Source of the DNA: Lethocerus indicus
Lineage: Eukaryota > Arthropoda > Insecta > Hemiptera > Belostomatidae
Length of the DNA stretch: 64,000 nucleotides
Direction of reading: 5' to 3'
NCBI GenBank assembly: GCA_019843655.1
Contig: JACDQD010000003.1
Location: 6,326,925 to 6,390,924, forward strand
A model generated the notes under the pieces. It was not told the origin of the DNA, did not search any database, and was given only the letters and a program-made list of their open reading frames with translations. The translations under genes and the position numbers were made by a program. The stretch's first letter is position 1. Each line of letters starts with the position of its first letter. This document shows, piece after piece, positions 13,701 to 27,180 of this stretch.

Positions 13701-16700
13701 GCGGCGAGAATAATGCATCTCATTATCATAGATATAGAGGCGTTCAACATCCCCAAACCAGGAGTCGATTGTTGGTGAGAAGTTGGGCCAATGCTAGTGG
13801 ATGGGGCGTTTGTGTTATTCGTCGCAAGAGGGTTCGCTCCGGGCCCATTGTTCCGGTCGCGGTGATATTGAACCGATACGGAGGTCACCACCCGCATTTC
13901 GCGCTCTTCCTCAAGTATCACCGGTTGTCTTACCATTCCTATACTCGAATACTCTTGCCCCATCTTGAGGACCCTTTTATTGATCGACAATCGATCTGTT
14001 GTTATCGATAGTCACCGACTATACCGTTGTTAAGCACCATCTTAAACGGTATGCCTAAATGTTTAAATTCAACATTTTACGAAGTGAATTTGGATACACG
14101 TTATGGGTGTGAAAAATGTACGGAGAACGGCGATTAAATTATCTTTTAAAATGCTTTAGATCTTCCATTACAGGCCCTAAACAAAGGATGCAATACATTT
14201 AATAACAACTAACTCACTACACTTTATTATAACGACACTCGTTCCCTTCACTCTCCCCGTTCAACCTCTTTGAATTTCGTTTTTTTTCCAAGTTAAAAAA
14301 GAAACTAAGAGGACAGGAATTTGCGGATCTTCTACGTGGTCGTACTATTAGATTATTCTGTATAATTCAGAAACATGTAGGAAGGTTGTGATATGCAACA
14401 TATTTATTTTGATTAAAACACAAATCGAGTTTTGGTATCGCGTTCATAATTTCTGAACTGGGCTACAGACGTAGAATTAGGAAGGACAGCACTCAGAGAG
14501 GCTAACAGAAGAATACTAGGCCTAAGAGTGACAATAGTGAAAATAGTGATAACAGAGTATCCTCTAGTAGAACTATTAATAAATCGTCAAATACATACAC
14601 GATAATATTTTGCACGCTATATCATGTCATGTTCATTACTTTACGATCCAGTCTAGGCCGTTTTGTAAGAAATGAATTTCAGGCCTGTGTGGCCGTCCAC
14701 ATGGTAAATCGATATGAAGGTCAGTGCTTATTTTCATAGCTAGCGCATTTCGATTCCTTCGCATCCACTAACCACGGGGTTCTTTCTTAGAGATAGAGGT
14801 GATTCCAGGACACTCACAGCGACGAAGGAAGAGCTTACAGTAAAAGTCATACCCGAAATAAAGTTCTTTAGTTGATCGATTCTTCACAGGTAAGGCCTAC
14901 TGGAGCGCCATCAGCAAAGCTCAACAGAGTTTCATCATTTTACTCCCAGCTCAATAGCGAACACTTACAGTTCTATTGTAGCTCACATTTTTTTGTTAAA
15001 ATCAAAATAAATCAGCCACTATACGGAAGCGATCGCTCATGTAATGCGCATTACTCTCCGGGTAATATCCCCGGATATATACGGATATTATCCCCGGGGA
15101 AGAATTAAATATCATTAATCCGAATCTAGAGAATGTTTATTCCCTTGCCTAATTTTCACAACTGGTAGCACACGCCCCTCTTCAAATCAAGACGTTCTGA
15201 CCTAGTAACCTGGCTACAAACGAGTTTTTGGTATCGTTACAACTCTTAATAAATTAGGCATTTCAAATATTTAATTAAATCCTAATTGAATGAGGTATCC
15301 CCGACTTCTGCCAGCAGTAGAACAATTATGGAATAAATTAAATTCGACGCAAATTAATATTCAACTCGAGGTCCATTAATGAGCTTACTGGCCCGCCTGG
15401 AACGTCATGATCGGCGCGCCGTGAACCTGAATTTGTGATATTTTGGATATGTACATTTTTGGACGGACGAACTCCATAATTCCGTGAAACCGAAAGGGGA
15501 GTAAATCACTCGGCCACGTCTGAACGGCGTTTCCCATTCGGAAAGTTTCGACCGTTGCTCGGAATTAATTTTCGAAGCGCGAGTAAGAAGCGCGCTCATA
15601 ATCACTCGGGGTCGTTTATATAATACAGTCGCTAAACAAATAGGGCATTCAACAGGCACAGGGAAGAGATTGCCGCTCAAATGAGGGCCTAACACTCAGT
15701 TGTCCATTTATCAGAGCAGTCTGAATCATGCACACAAATACCACATAGCAGGCTTAAAGAGCGGAATGACATTTCTGAATGAACTCGGGGTCAGAAGCAC
15801 ACATGAGATATGTATATGACGTTTTATATTAAATCATTTATGGTTTCAATAATACCACCTCGTTGAGGCTAAAAATATACTGAGATAAATCGGTAAAATT
15901 ATTTCGTTACCCTATTATTAACAGTTGTAAAATGCAATGTTATTGACAATGGCGAAACGCCAATATTAATCTACACGTCCATGCAAATGAGGGGAAAACA
16001 GCATGCATGATTGCCTAAGAACGTAATCGCGTCCTTAGCCCCTACTACTTATGGGATTAAACAATAAAATGGGCGTTAAATGTATCCTACGGATTAAAAT
16101 AAATTGTACTTTATTATAAAAAGGTTATGTGCGGCTTATTTTGAAATGTTTGATAATATAGAGTACACATACTGAAAAATGTATGACCGTTTTATTTTCT
16201 TAGTGCTGATCATATTATTTGCCGCTATATTTTTAGGACTCCAGTGTATTGTATTATATTCGAAGAAACATTTTTATTGTCCCCACCATAAAAATACGGT
16301 AAAACCTTAAGAAAATAAACAGCTATTGTAAAACTAGGTAATTATAATCGGATCAATAACAATAGAATATTTATAGCGTTTACCTACCGTCCATTTAAAG
16401 GGCACAGTGAGTTTTTTCACACCCATAAAAAACAATAAACGGCCTAAAGAGGACGATATCAAAAACGTCAAGGCTAAAAATTTACGGCCGTCAACAATCC
16501 GGGCAATAAAAATACCGAAACTTTTATTCGGATACCTCAATAAAAATATACACAATAAGAACATATCAGGCTTTGTTCTCACTCTGATTAAACCGTCCTG
16601 GAAAAAGATCCGGGCGGGAATTAATTGACCTAAAAGTACGATCATAAAATGAAGGGGTGACAGAGGCCATAAAAGGGGTCCGCGTTTAGCCGGGGCAGGC

Positions 16701-19674
16701 CGTCGGCCTTTCTCCGCTCCCACCGACGACAACTATACTCTATAACCCCCCCACCAACCTCCAATAAAATTTTTATCGATAACAATATAATTTGTAACGA
16801 TCTAAGCCCCCTTCCCAACACCAACCTCCCGCCCACTGCTCCACGACCCATGTTTGAAACAAGTGCGTCGTTAAAACGGCCCTTAAAATCCCACTTTTGC
16901 ATATCGACCGAAGTTGACTGGTACTGGTAGAGCGACAAGATAGTGGTCTGGGGGGCGAGAACCGTAGGCGTCAGCCGGGACCACCGCAAAGGCTTTGTCA
17001 ATTACCCGGAGGGGAAACACTCAGGTCTAATTGTTATCGAAGAGAGAACACGGCGTCGAATTAAAGCCCCGCAACGACCATTCTGTTATTTATGTTTCAT
17101 TCAAAACTTATCAACACTGCGTTCATCGCGGCCTCGCGCGGTGATAAAAATTGATAACTCTCATGCGAACAGGCGAAGATCGGCTTAGTTTCAACACGAG
17201 GTAAAAATGCATGACGAACGTTCAAAAATTAACTAGAAATATAAATACTTAATACCATATCCCACATACCTGCATTATATCTGCAGCACAAACGTAACTA
17301 TCAACTACTTTAGTTAAATATAAGTAAACGTAGTATATATTAAAATAAATATTCGATCAGTAAATGTTTCGAGTATTTTTTTTAACTTTTTTGCCATGGT
17401 TAGATATGTACATAAACAAGAATTTTATGAATGAAAACTTTGTTTGTATATGAACAAAATCCGTTCTTCCGAGTACTGTTGTCTGTTTCAGTACACTACG
17501 AGTACATAACGCTCATATGTATTAAATGCGTGAATACAGTCGAATGAAATGTGGTATGAAATGCGTGTATGTAATGTATAGGTAACACGTCCGGTTGCAC
17601 ATAAGTTTGGAAAAGTCCGTGTAGCACTGACTGGTCACTGCACGCCGGGTACCGCCGAGGACGATGAACCCTCTGCCGTCGTCCGAAGTCTCGAAAATTT
17701 GTTGTCCCAGTCTTCGCGACGTCGAAGTGTGTCTTCGCGGATCGAGTGGTCGTCAATGGGATTCGTGCGGGGGGATATCCCTTAGCGCGGCGAGCGGCTG
17801 GGGCTCTGTGACGAGGGGAGGGATGAAATGAGTCGAGATGAGATGAGATTTATAATGCGTTGGGTTAGCGTGCGAGACTTACTTGGCGGAGGCAGTAGGT
17901 TGGGGACGTTGTGGCCCGGGGGGCGGCGTGGTACTGAGGGCTGCGGCCGCTGGGGGGGCCCCCCCCAGTCTCTGGAGTTACCCCCACACGACGCAGCCGC
18001 GTTCGCCCCCACCTACCACCCCCAACAATAATAACCTCAACTGTTGACTCCAACAAATCCTAACTGCCCAATCAGGGACCCTGTGGGCTTGCATGCCCGG
18101 AGACTTTTGACCGATAAATAGGTAAAAGTAATGCCGGTTGTTTGTACAATATCTGAAGTTATAAAAACTCGAGCCTATCTGTTACCCGGCAATTTATTAT
18201 TTGTCACACTATCTTAACTTCCCCCCAATTTTTAAGGTATTACTGGAAAGCTATGGATATCCCCTATTTTGACCTTATCTATCACGTAATTCTATAATAG
18301 TAAAACCGACCGAAATTTTGTTTATAATATTACATATTTTGAAACACTGAAAAACACAGGAAAGAACATTTACATTACCCGTTTTCAGTCTATAGGAAAA
18401 TATTTTTTGAACACGTCTACTTGAGCCGTGAGTTAACTGCCTAATACTGGTTTGTCATTGAAAACTCGTTATGTTCGTACGCTTCTGTAGATTGACATTT
18501 ATAGAAAGTTACGGTAGGGAATATCATCATTTCAATATCATCAAGAACCCAACCCTATTATTATTACCGACGGCGGAGGGAAACCGGCTTAGAATAGGGC
18601 GGAACAAGCCAGTAGAGGAAAAAAATCACAAGAGTGATGAAACTTTTCGTTGGAAAATGTAAATTAGTCTTCCTTGGCTGAATTTGTCATAGAACGACCC
18701 AATTCAGTTTCATTACATTGAACTAGAAAAAACCTAACTCGGATTTCAAATTTTCTATTCTTCCAAAGAAGCGTCTAAACTTATATTGAAAGGAATGAGG
18801 AAACTTTTATTTTAAAATACATTCTATAATAACTTCGCGGCATTAATTATGACTACTGGATATTAGTTTATTGGTACTGGGTTCCATTCCTTCTTCACTT
18901 ACTTGCTGTCTAATCCAAGAACAATGTTTCCAATCAGCAGGAATTATTTTCTAACCTTATATTTACATTTCTTTGTAAACATTTTTAGACGTTTGAGTCA
19001 AAAAGATGTTCAAAGGAAATGTATAATTTTTTGCTTACAGTACATAGAAATTTGATAAAAATTACAAAGTGCAAGACATTTCGTTATTTATTATTATATT
19101 TATAATAATTACTACTTATTATCGCGCTGTACTTTTGTTATACTTATCTTAAATTTCCAAATATTTTATATCCACGTATCTAGGTAAAACAAGAACTAAG
19201 CGAACTTTCGAAACAAGCAATGAATACTCATGAAAATATATAATGTATTAATTTTTAGGTAAACGTTATATTTATGGACAGTGATCAATAGGCGAACTAT
19301 CATCTGTGCGCAGTTCCAATTCATTTAAACATATTAGGAGATTTGTTAGAGCGCAACATAAAAAAAAATATATCTCCTGTCAAAAATAATGATGCTGAAC
19401 AATCATCCTGATCTACCACTAGATTAAATTCGACTGATCGATGTTCGCCGAGCCCCTGGTAATAATCACGACTATAATGCCCCTCTTCTAATAGGCCTGA
19501 CTCATTCCCCCCATTAGACCTACCCGAAATCCAATATCGGATGAAGGGTCGGGCTCTTGTACCGACTACCGTCCGCATTGCCAATTAAATATGAATTATC
19601 TGCGTTATCGATTAGGTCCACGGTAAGACCATATTTTATGGGCTTCTCGGCCCGAATGTCTCGTCCATGTAAAG

Positions 19675-19676
<2 letters not shown>
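4761..19676. other. Noncoding, no gene recognised
   Basis: AT-rich DNA alternating with GC-rich, CpG-containing patches near 6560..7060, 11080..11510, 13540..13960, 16620..17060 and 17580..18050. The longest frame, 13511..14011 (+), lies wholly in one patch. A second frame is open on its complement and it has no recognisable domain, so it is best explained by low stop-codon density. Short homopolymer C/G runs occur, such as near 11440 and 11620. Confidence 0.5.
6758..6790. repeat. GGA-rich simple repeat
   Basis: GGAGGAGGAGGAG followed by GCGGAGGAGG units, inside a GC-rich patch (about 6560..7060). Confidence 0.9.

Positions 19677-19720
<44 letters not shown>
19677..19720. repeat. (TA)22 microsatellite
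   Basis: This is an uninterrupted 44-bp TA run. Predicted reading frames across it encode only Tyr/Ile repeats and are artefacts. Confidence 0.98.
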
Positions 19721-19724
<4 letters not shown>

Positions 19725-22700
19725 GAATCGCACAATAAAAAAAAGTACGGCGATGGGTGAAATAATTATAGGAGGGGGAGGGGAACAGAACTAAATTGAA
19801 TGAGAGACAATTTATAGCCACAAAGAAGACGAACAAACACAAGTAAAAAGGCCCGCTTATTAGAATTTCAGATCGGACAGCAATTGATTATCGAAGCTCA
19901 ATTAACATAACAATATCTTAAATGGGGGGGCCGATCGCGTGGCGGAAATGAATTAACGCCCAGTTCTCGACGAGACCTCTTTTTTTCGGCCCTTTACAAC
20001 CGGCCGATCGTTAACAGCCGGAGGTTTTCCTGGTAAGGATTAAGGGGGAAACGGACTCTGTAATTAAAAAGTATCTTCACATTAACAGAGAAGCACGAAA
20101 TTCGCCGACTAATTTCCCAGTGCCAGTCGGACGGATGATACAGGTATAAAAGACTTAAAATTAATGACTTAAACTTGGCTTCCCTGTTGCTTTATTTGAT
20201 ATTAATAAGCATTTCTTCAAGCTCCGTTCATGTTTACACTGTACCACCAATGCGAGGGTGATCATGGGTCTGTATATAACTGTCTACTATTGTAAGTACA
20301 TTATGTTCTACTTATCGAAACAGAAATGTCCCTTGAAGCATGTACTCATTCACACAGTACTTAGTATGAAAATATCCGAGATATTATTTGTTGATATTTC
20401 AAATTTTTATTTGAACAAAGCGCTCACAGAAGAGTTTCCCAATTTTGATTAAGAAGGATAACGTGGCAGCTCTTGACCAGTCATTTGAAAAATTGTAAGC
20501 ACGGAAACTCGTAACACGCACACAACTTAAGCGGCCCTACCGCCGGCGGTTATTTAATATAATCTCCCAGTAACTGCCGTTCATATAAATATCATTCGTC
20601 TTCCTAATATAATAAAAAAACAATTCTGAAGTAAATTAATGACCTAAACGCCCGTAGCATGTAACCTTTCCCGCCGCATAAATAAATATTAATTCGCTAT
20701 TAACGAGAGTTTCTTCAATTTCAGCTCACGAGTAAATACAATACGAGGTTAATTCTGATTTATACGGGACTATCGCTTCACGTAAGAGTTACAACAAAAA
20801 CACAATCAGGTAGGCAGTATTGCTTACCTAGAACAACTATCTAGGGTCAGGAGTTATCTATCTACTAATTAATTCGCATAATATCCTGTAAAGCCATTGT
20901 GGAAATATCTATTGTGAAAGTGCACAATACGCGGACATAATTAAACAGCGATTGATGAATATAATCGACAAATTAGTGTACCTCGGTCATGCGTATGTTT
21001 CATTCAACGGGCTAGTTGGAGGATAGAATCTGAGGATTACAATTTCACATTTGTTATATTTTATCCTTATCGTCCTTCGTTACAAAACTTTGTTAATTCT
21101 GTCCACTACTGTCGATGTTGAAATTCTATAAGGTCCATGGTTCCATAGGTAATACTTGGCCAAAACATCATCCCGGTTAAGGTGAATTCAACAAAAAGTG
21201 CTCGTATTGTCTCAGGGGAAATTCACCTATTGAATTCCATATAATTTCAAAATTCGTAATAATCTATATTTGTGAAAATCATATAACATATAGAGATTGG
21301 GAATTATATTATTATATTCTCACTAGCACCAAAATGACATTAATTATATAATTTCTTTCTGCTGATTCATTAAATTAAATTCTGTCTAAGTAACTTTTAA
21401 ATTTTGTTTACCTTAGTTGATCAACATTTACATTGTTCGCATTAAAATGAAATAAAATTCATTAAATTATCGGAAAAAGGAATACCGCACCAGTTTCTTC
21501 GAAAAGGAGAAGTGAATACGATATCACTTTCGGGGAGATCAAATTACAAAAGGCCAGAATACAGAGACCGCGCAAAGAGGCTGTATTTTCGCTAGCTTGT
21601 ATTTATCTAGCGCTCATGCAGAACGCGAAACATTTTTCACTCGGCGAGGACCACGGATCCATTTGTCATAGGGGGCAATCGTTCTCGTCCTGATTTCACC
21701 TCGCGAGAGAGAGAGAGAGTGCGGAAATGAAAACATAGAGTTTTGATTCGGAAAAGCCCCAAGCATATAAAAACCGCTCCCGTATACCCTGTGTACACTC
21801 CACAGAGCGCATAAAGGCTTGCTGTATCGTCTGAAATTTATCATAATAGCCGTGTCGTATTTTAATTTTTCTCTTCGTTGAAATTGTCGATAATACAATT
21901 CAAAAGACACTAAAGTGTCATTTTTAGTGTACTGCACTACACGTTTATATTTAAAAAAATGTCTTTAGGTAATTTCACATAGAATGAAAGAAGATGGTTT
22001 TAAATGGATTCCTATCCTTTCACAAATTTCTTTATGGGTTCCAAAAATAAACGAATATCACAACCGAAGGAAGAAAGATACGGTCTAAGTAAATTACATC
22101 CCTTCGGGGTTCCTGAAGTACATAACGTCGGACAACAATAAACGATCACGGGCCCATAATTTTCGGAGAGCGGTCAAAAAACCGAAACTAATGTCTGGGC
22201 GGGCGATTGCTTTTACTCGGAAAAACTCGTTAAAACGTTAAAATTGAATCCAGGGTGGAATAAAATATAAAACGGGCGGACAGATTCGGATGTGCCCCGG
22301 CCTGTCCTTTGCCCAAATCAACTGTCACCGGCACGGGCAACAAACTCGAATAAAAAGTCGGATTGCTTTTCCTTTCCATTTCGGGCCCAATCGGCTGCTG
22401 TCGTCATATCGCCCTCCTACCCCTTTTAATTGCTACGCTCCGAATCTGCGCACACCGCCGTGTTAAGTGAACCCGCCGCCGGTACATTTGTATTTGTAAC
22501 ACGAAATAACTTGAGATATGAAGGCCGACGTTCCCCTCTGAATGTTAATTCCCATTTCAACGTCTATAACCAGGGCGGTACGAATCCTCGACAGATAAAC
22601 GGTCCATTCTTTATTCAAAAATCGGAAATGCTCGGAAAAAAGTCGGAAATGCTGAAATTCTAAGAAAATGTCTGCTGCGTAAAATTATGTCTTTGGTGGG

Positions 22701-23440
22701 AGAAATGAGCTCATTGATAAATTGGGCTAACAGCGTCTATGAAACATCAGTCCATCGTTACATAACTACTGAAGAGGAACTACGTCTAGTTTGTTAGGAG
22801 ATAGGCCAATGGTGAGTGGTAAAGATATTTCAAACCTTGTCACAGCCCCACGCAAAGTATCTCTCAATTAATACATTTACGCCCACAGAAAACAGCATCT
22901 TTTTCTGGATGTATTCGCACTGATGATTACAGACAATGAAAACCTTCCGAACTCGTAACATTATGAGAGGAAATTTAAGGAGAGTATTATAACTCTCATT
23001 TATGGGTATTATTTTGCAGTGGAAAGGTAAGGGTGGCCAATCATGATTGAGATGAAGTTGTATAAAAAGAGGAACTAAATATAGCGGGTCGGGCCCAATT
23101 AATTAATTATAGCAATTATTAAATAATATATTCGTATCTATTTAATTCCAGACTTATATAGTAAATATGCTCGATAGATAAATTAGAATTGTATTTTCAG
23201 TCTTTAATGGAATTTTTGGCTTTATTTTCATTTAACGGAGCATAGAAAATGCTCCCGTTTTGAAAATATAAAATTATTTCCTCCGGCGCGACGAATATGC
23301 CGTGTATCTGAATTGTATGCTGAGAAAAGACGAATAAAGAAGATTAAATACAGGCGGCATAAATGGAAACATGAGTTACGCTAAACAATCGGACGATATT
23401 CGTGCTTCAGGTCTTACACGTGAGGCCCAGTCTCCCGATA

Positions 23441-23443
<3 letters not shown>
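19721..23443. other. Noncoding, no gene recognised
   Basis: AT-rich DNA between two microsatellites, with a short GAGAGAGAGA run near 21708 and a GC-richer patch near 22140..22500. No supported gene or repeat family is seen. Confidence 0.5.

Positions 23444-23490
<47 letters not shown>
23444..23490. repeat. (CT)n microsatellite, GA on minus strand
   Basis: This is an uninterrupted run of about 47 bp. On the minus strand it gives GAGAG repeats, the recognition sequence of insect GAGA factor. Arg-Glu-repeat frames across it are artefacts. Confidence 0.98.
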
Positions 23491-23494
<4 letters not shown>

Positions 23495-26400
23495 ATCAGC
23501 GGCGCAGGCCTGAATGGTTTAATTTTTGTTGAGTGGGCAAAGAAGTGGTAAAAACTAGACACAGGTTGCGTTTTTAATACACACGGCAGAGGCCCTACCG
23601 ACACCGGAGAGTACAAAGAAATGAAAGCGGCGAGCGATGATGATGAGAGGAGTCGGGGCCCCCCGTATTGTGAGTGCCGGCCCACTCTTCACAATATCAG
23701 TCCCGCACTTTGCTTTATTGCAGATAAAACGTGATGAAACATACGACGCAAGTATAAAGGGAGGCCGCACATTCCAAAACCGGAGCGGCACAACAAAAGG
23801 GGTAAAAGTAGGAACAACATTAGGAGGGCTGGGTGGATCCTTCGCAAATAAACGTCCCCCAACCCCCGTTTTAAATTCAGTACATTAGGCCCGGGCGGAT
23901 GCCCTCGCGGTATCGGCCGCCCACAGTCGGCCCTACCGGTTTTATTAACCGAACAACAGCAAAAACTTATATTGTGATTGTTATCAAGGGGAAAGTGTCT
24001 AGGATTAATATAGTACTTGTACACATTTTTAATTAAAATAAAATTCGACCATTAAACCCGTTGATGTTGTGTTAACTTCACGCTAATAATGTTTTTAAGT
24101 TCTTCCACAGGCCGTACTGGGAGGACTTGCTTTGCATTCCTATAACCGTAATAGGTCAATTAACGTCAGTTATTTTAGTATCTTCGTACATCTTCAACAT
24201 TAAATATTTTCTTGGCTTATGGCCTATTTCTAAGAATCATCATATGAATTACTCAAATTTCGCCCGTACCACCTATCGTAGAAAGTTTGTAAAGTCAATC
24301 TGTAAAGGGGAAATTAATTAGGACCGTTTGGAGCGATTTAAGCCGGACGGTTCGAATCAGAACGCCGGCTAAAGTAATAGCGGTTGGAATGGACGAGCGC
24401 TACGTTCGGGAGGCAGCAGCACTCTGAAAGGCTTAGTCCCCCGCCGTCGGTCATCATAAATCTGATTATTTGGTGCGTGGGTCGCGGGCCTTCATTTCCT
24501 CAGTCCGCCGGATGAACGGAAAACGGAGGATTATATGGGAGCCCCTAATAAGATTCGGGGGCCTCTACCCGCACCGGTATATATCTGGACCTATATCTCC
24601 GTAGAAGCCGGCATATTAACTGGTATTAACTTCTCAAATTAACTTCACCGGACTTTTCGCGTTTTGAGGAGGAAATTTGGTAATCTTCACTCTCCAGAAC
24701 ATAATGTAAGGTACATTGAAACACATGTTTCCATATAAAAATTTCGTCTTTACGAACTGGTTTGTGACTATCTCTATCGGCATAAAACTCCGCAGCCGTG
24801 GCCCAATATTGGATTCGAATATAACCATATTTCGAAGTAGAAATCTAAATGCCTCAATATGACAAGCATACAATACAGAAAACAAAATATACTGTTTAGT
24901 ACCGAACTGAAATTTCAAGGCAATCTTACTTTTGCAAATGTGCTGCTAAAAGAGTTCACACACAGTTTTATTTTCAAACTGTATCCGGCCCAATTTAATT
25001 TGGGCGAATAATTTCATAACGAGGAAAAACGCTTCAAAGCGAGCCCCGAGCTTTGGGATCGATCACTTCTACATGTCAGGAATAATCCCTCCCGCGTCTG
25101 TTTAATAATGGAAGTATCATCGAGTCGAGTTCATGGGGACTGACGAGCTATTGCACGTTACATTATAAATTGGTTTTCCAATTAAATTTCCCTTCCCATT
25201 ATGAACTCTCCCTTCGTGGTTGGTAAAGGAATTTCAGTATAAGCATCGAACTAAAACATACGGAGAAAGACTCGAACAACCCCTACAATTGCTCATTCGT
25301 AATATACTTACTCGGGACTTCATATCAACGTGTCCACGCTTCATACCGATGATATTTTAAATTCTGACCGGCTCTCCTACGAATATCTTAAATTGAAAAC
25401 AATATTAGAGATCTGGATCGTCGCTGTTGTCTCCTTTATGGGAACGAGGATGGTCAGTTGGGCAAGCAGAGCCTGCCGCCAATATCCCCTTAGAGGACGG
25501 GGACTGGACGGTGGGCGGAGGGTAAGGGACAAGGGAATGACAATATGTGCGGGCAGATGCCCATCTGGCACCCTCACTCTCCCCCTCCCACTAATTGTCG
25601 AATCTCCTTTAATAATTTGGTTCCTGAGGGCACCGCTTGTTACTCCCCCACTCATGCCCGGCCCAATATTCTATTAATGTTACACGAGACGATCAAACTA
25701 AATTGGCAACAATGGTTTGGGCCCCGTCACGGTTCGCTAATTGTGCCCCGGTCACGTATATTTCAGCGGGCTGATTGTACGATCAGCCGATCGGGGCCCT
25801 CTTCTCACACTATAGCATGACCCTCCAACGCGTTACTATCGAACTTCCTCCATGCCGTGAGAGACATCCACGAGACTGCTTATGTTTATGCGGTCACTGC
25901 ACAGTAATCCACTGACTGGAGATATTGCGACGGATGTATAAAATTGCACTAATGAAAATAAATGCGTTAATACGATATTAATGCCTAGACTTCATAAAAT
26001 TCTTGGACACGCCAATAAATAATGGATAAAAATTAAGTAAATCAATTTCAGTTTTATCGCTACAATAAAGTGAGGCTGTACCACGTTTATCAATTCATTT
26101 GTCCTGTATCCAATTACCTAATGCGATTTTCGTCGGGCCGGAGAGGTCGGGCGAGTGTGAGGGAAAGGGAAAAAGAGAGACAAAGGAAGGGTCTTAAATT
26201 ATGAGTGGATGAAAGAAAACAAGGGATAAAAAATTGAAAGGAAAAGTGTGTATGGAAACAACAAAGTTTGGCCCACTCAAGCGAGTTTAGGCCTTTTTAA
26301 ATTCAGATGAGTGAGCTCCTGCACGTCTCCCACTTCACATCTTGGCTAATTCATTCATGCCACCGCCTGGCCCCCGCAACTCCGAAATTCATTCTTGGGG

Positions 26401-27109
26401 GTAAAGTGCTTTTTAACCGGGCAAATGAGCGCAGAATCGAATGCCTTTATGTTGTTTCGTGATGTTTCTTTGAAAGCTGTTGCATTGACAATTAGCCGGT
26501 CATTTTTTGTCACCGAACGCCTCAGATATTCGTGGCCCAAATCCGCTTTGCGTTGTTTAATCGATGAGCCGAAATTAATGAATTTCTCATCTAAACCGTC
26601 ATTTTAGGAAGGGGAACCGGGAGAAAATCCCCCTTTTCATCCCGTAATACGAAAAGGATTTGAATTTATTAATTTTTATTTTTTCATTAATCCGTTGTAT
26701 TTTATATTTTGCTTGTTATTGATTCGATAAATAACGCTTGAAATCACGTAGTTGGGAACTCAACAGGTGGTCAACCATTTTTGATTGACGCATTGACTGA
26801 ATCTAATTCGAATTATTTATAACCACCATGGCATAGAATACAGCAACATAAACTCCACAAATGTTGCATCCTATGCCTTTTAGTTAGGCCAAGGATGGAT
26901 GGCTTTACTCTAGGGAACGATCATGTTGAGAAGCTGGAATTAATCCCCTTCTTCAAAGTTCGCCTGAAAAAACGTACGAGGTTGGACAGTGGAGTCTGCG
27001 GCTTCAATTTGGAGCGTGGACAAGAAAACTCGTGCTGGTGCTACTTAGCGCCGGAAAGCAGGGGGAGCGCCCTATTTCAACCCGCCAATATTCACAAATT
27101 GGCCTCCTC

Positions 27110-27180
27110 ACTCTCTCTCCCTCCCTCCCTCTGTCCCTCCCCATCTCTCTCTTTCCCTTCTCTCGGTCTCCTCCTCTTCC
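27110..27180. repeat. Imperfect CT/CCT-rich pyrimidine tract
   Basis: About 70 bp almost entirely C and T (CTCTCTCTCCCTCCCTCCCT-type sequence). It has low complexity and the frames across it are not coding. Confidence 0.85.

Noticed and set aside
13511..14011. 166-codon plus-strand open frame
   Set aside because: It lies in a GC-rich patch where stops are rare. The complementary strand is open over much of the same span, the composition is Arg/Gly-rich, and no domain or splice context is seen.
14456..14605. Short plus-strand frame (ELGRTALREANRRILGLRV) thought to be a retrotransposon relic
   Set aside because: There are no catalytic motifs, only 49 codons, and no repeated copy in the window; not enough to call a transposon.
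24349..24359. Near B-box GGTTCGAATCA inside an AGCCGG/CCGGCT inverted repeat
   Set aside because: The enclosing stem is too short-spaced for a tRNA and no other arm is present.
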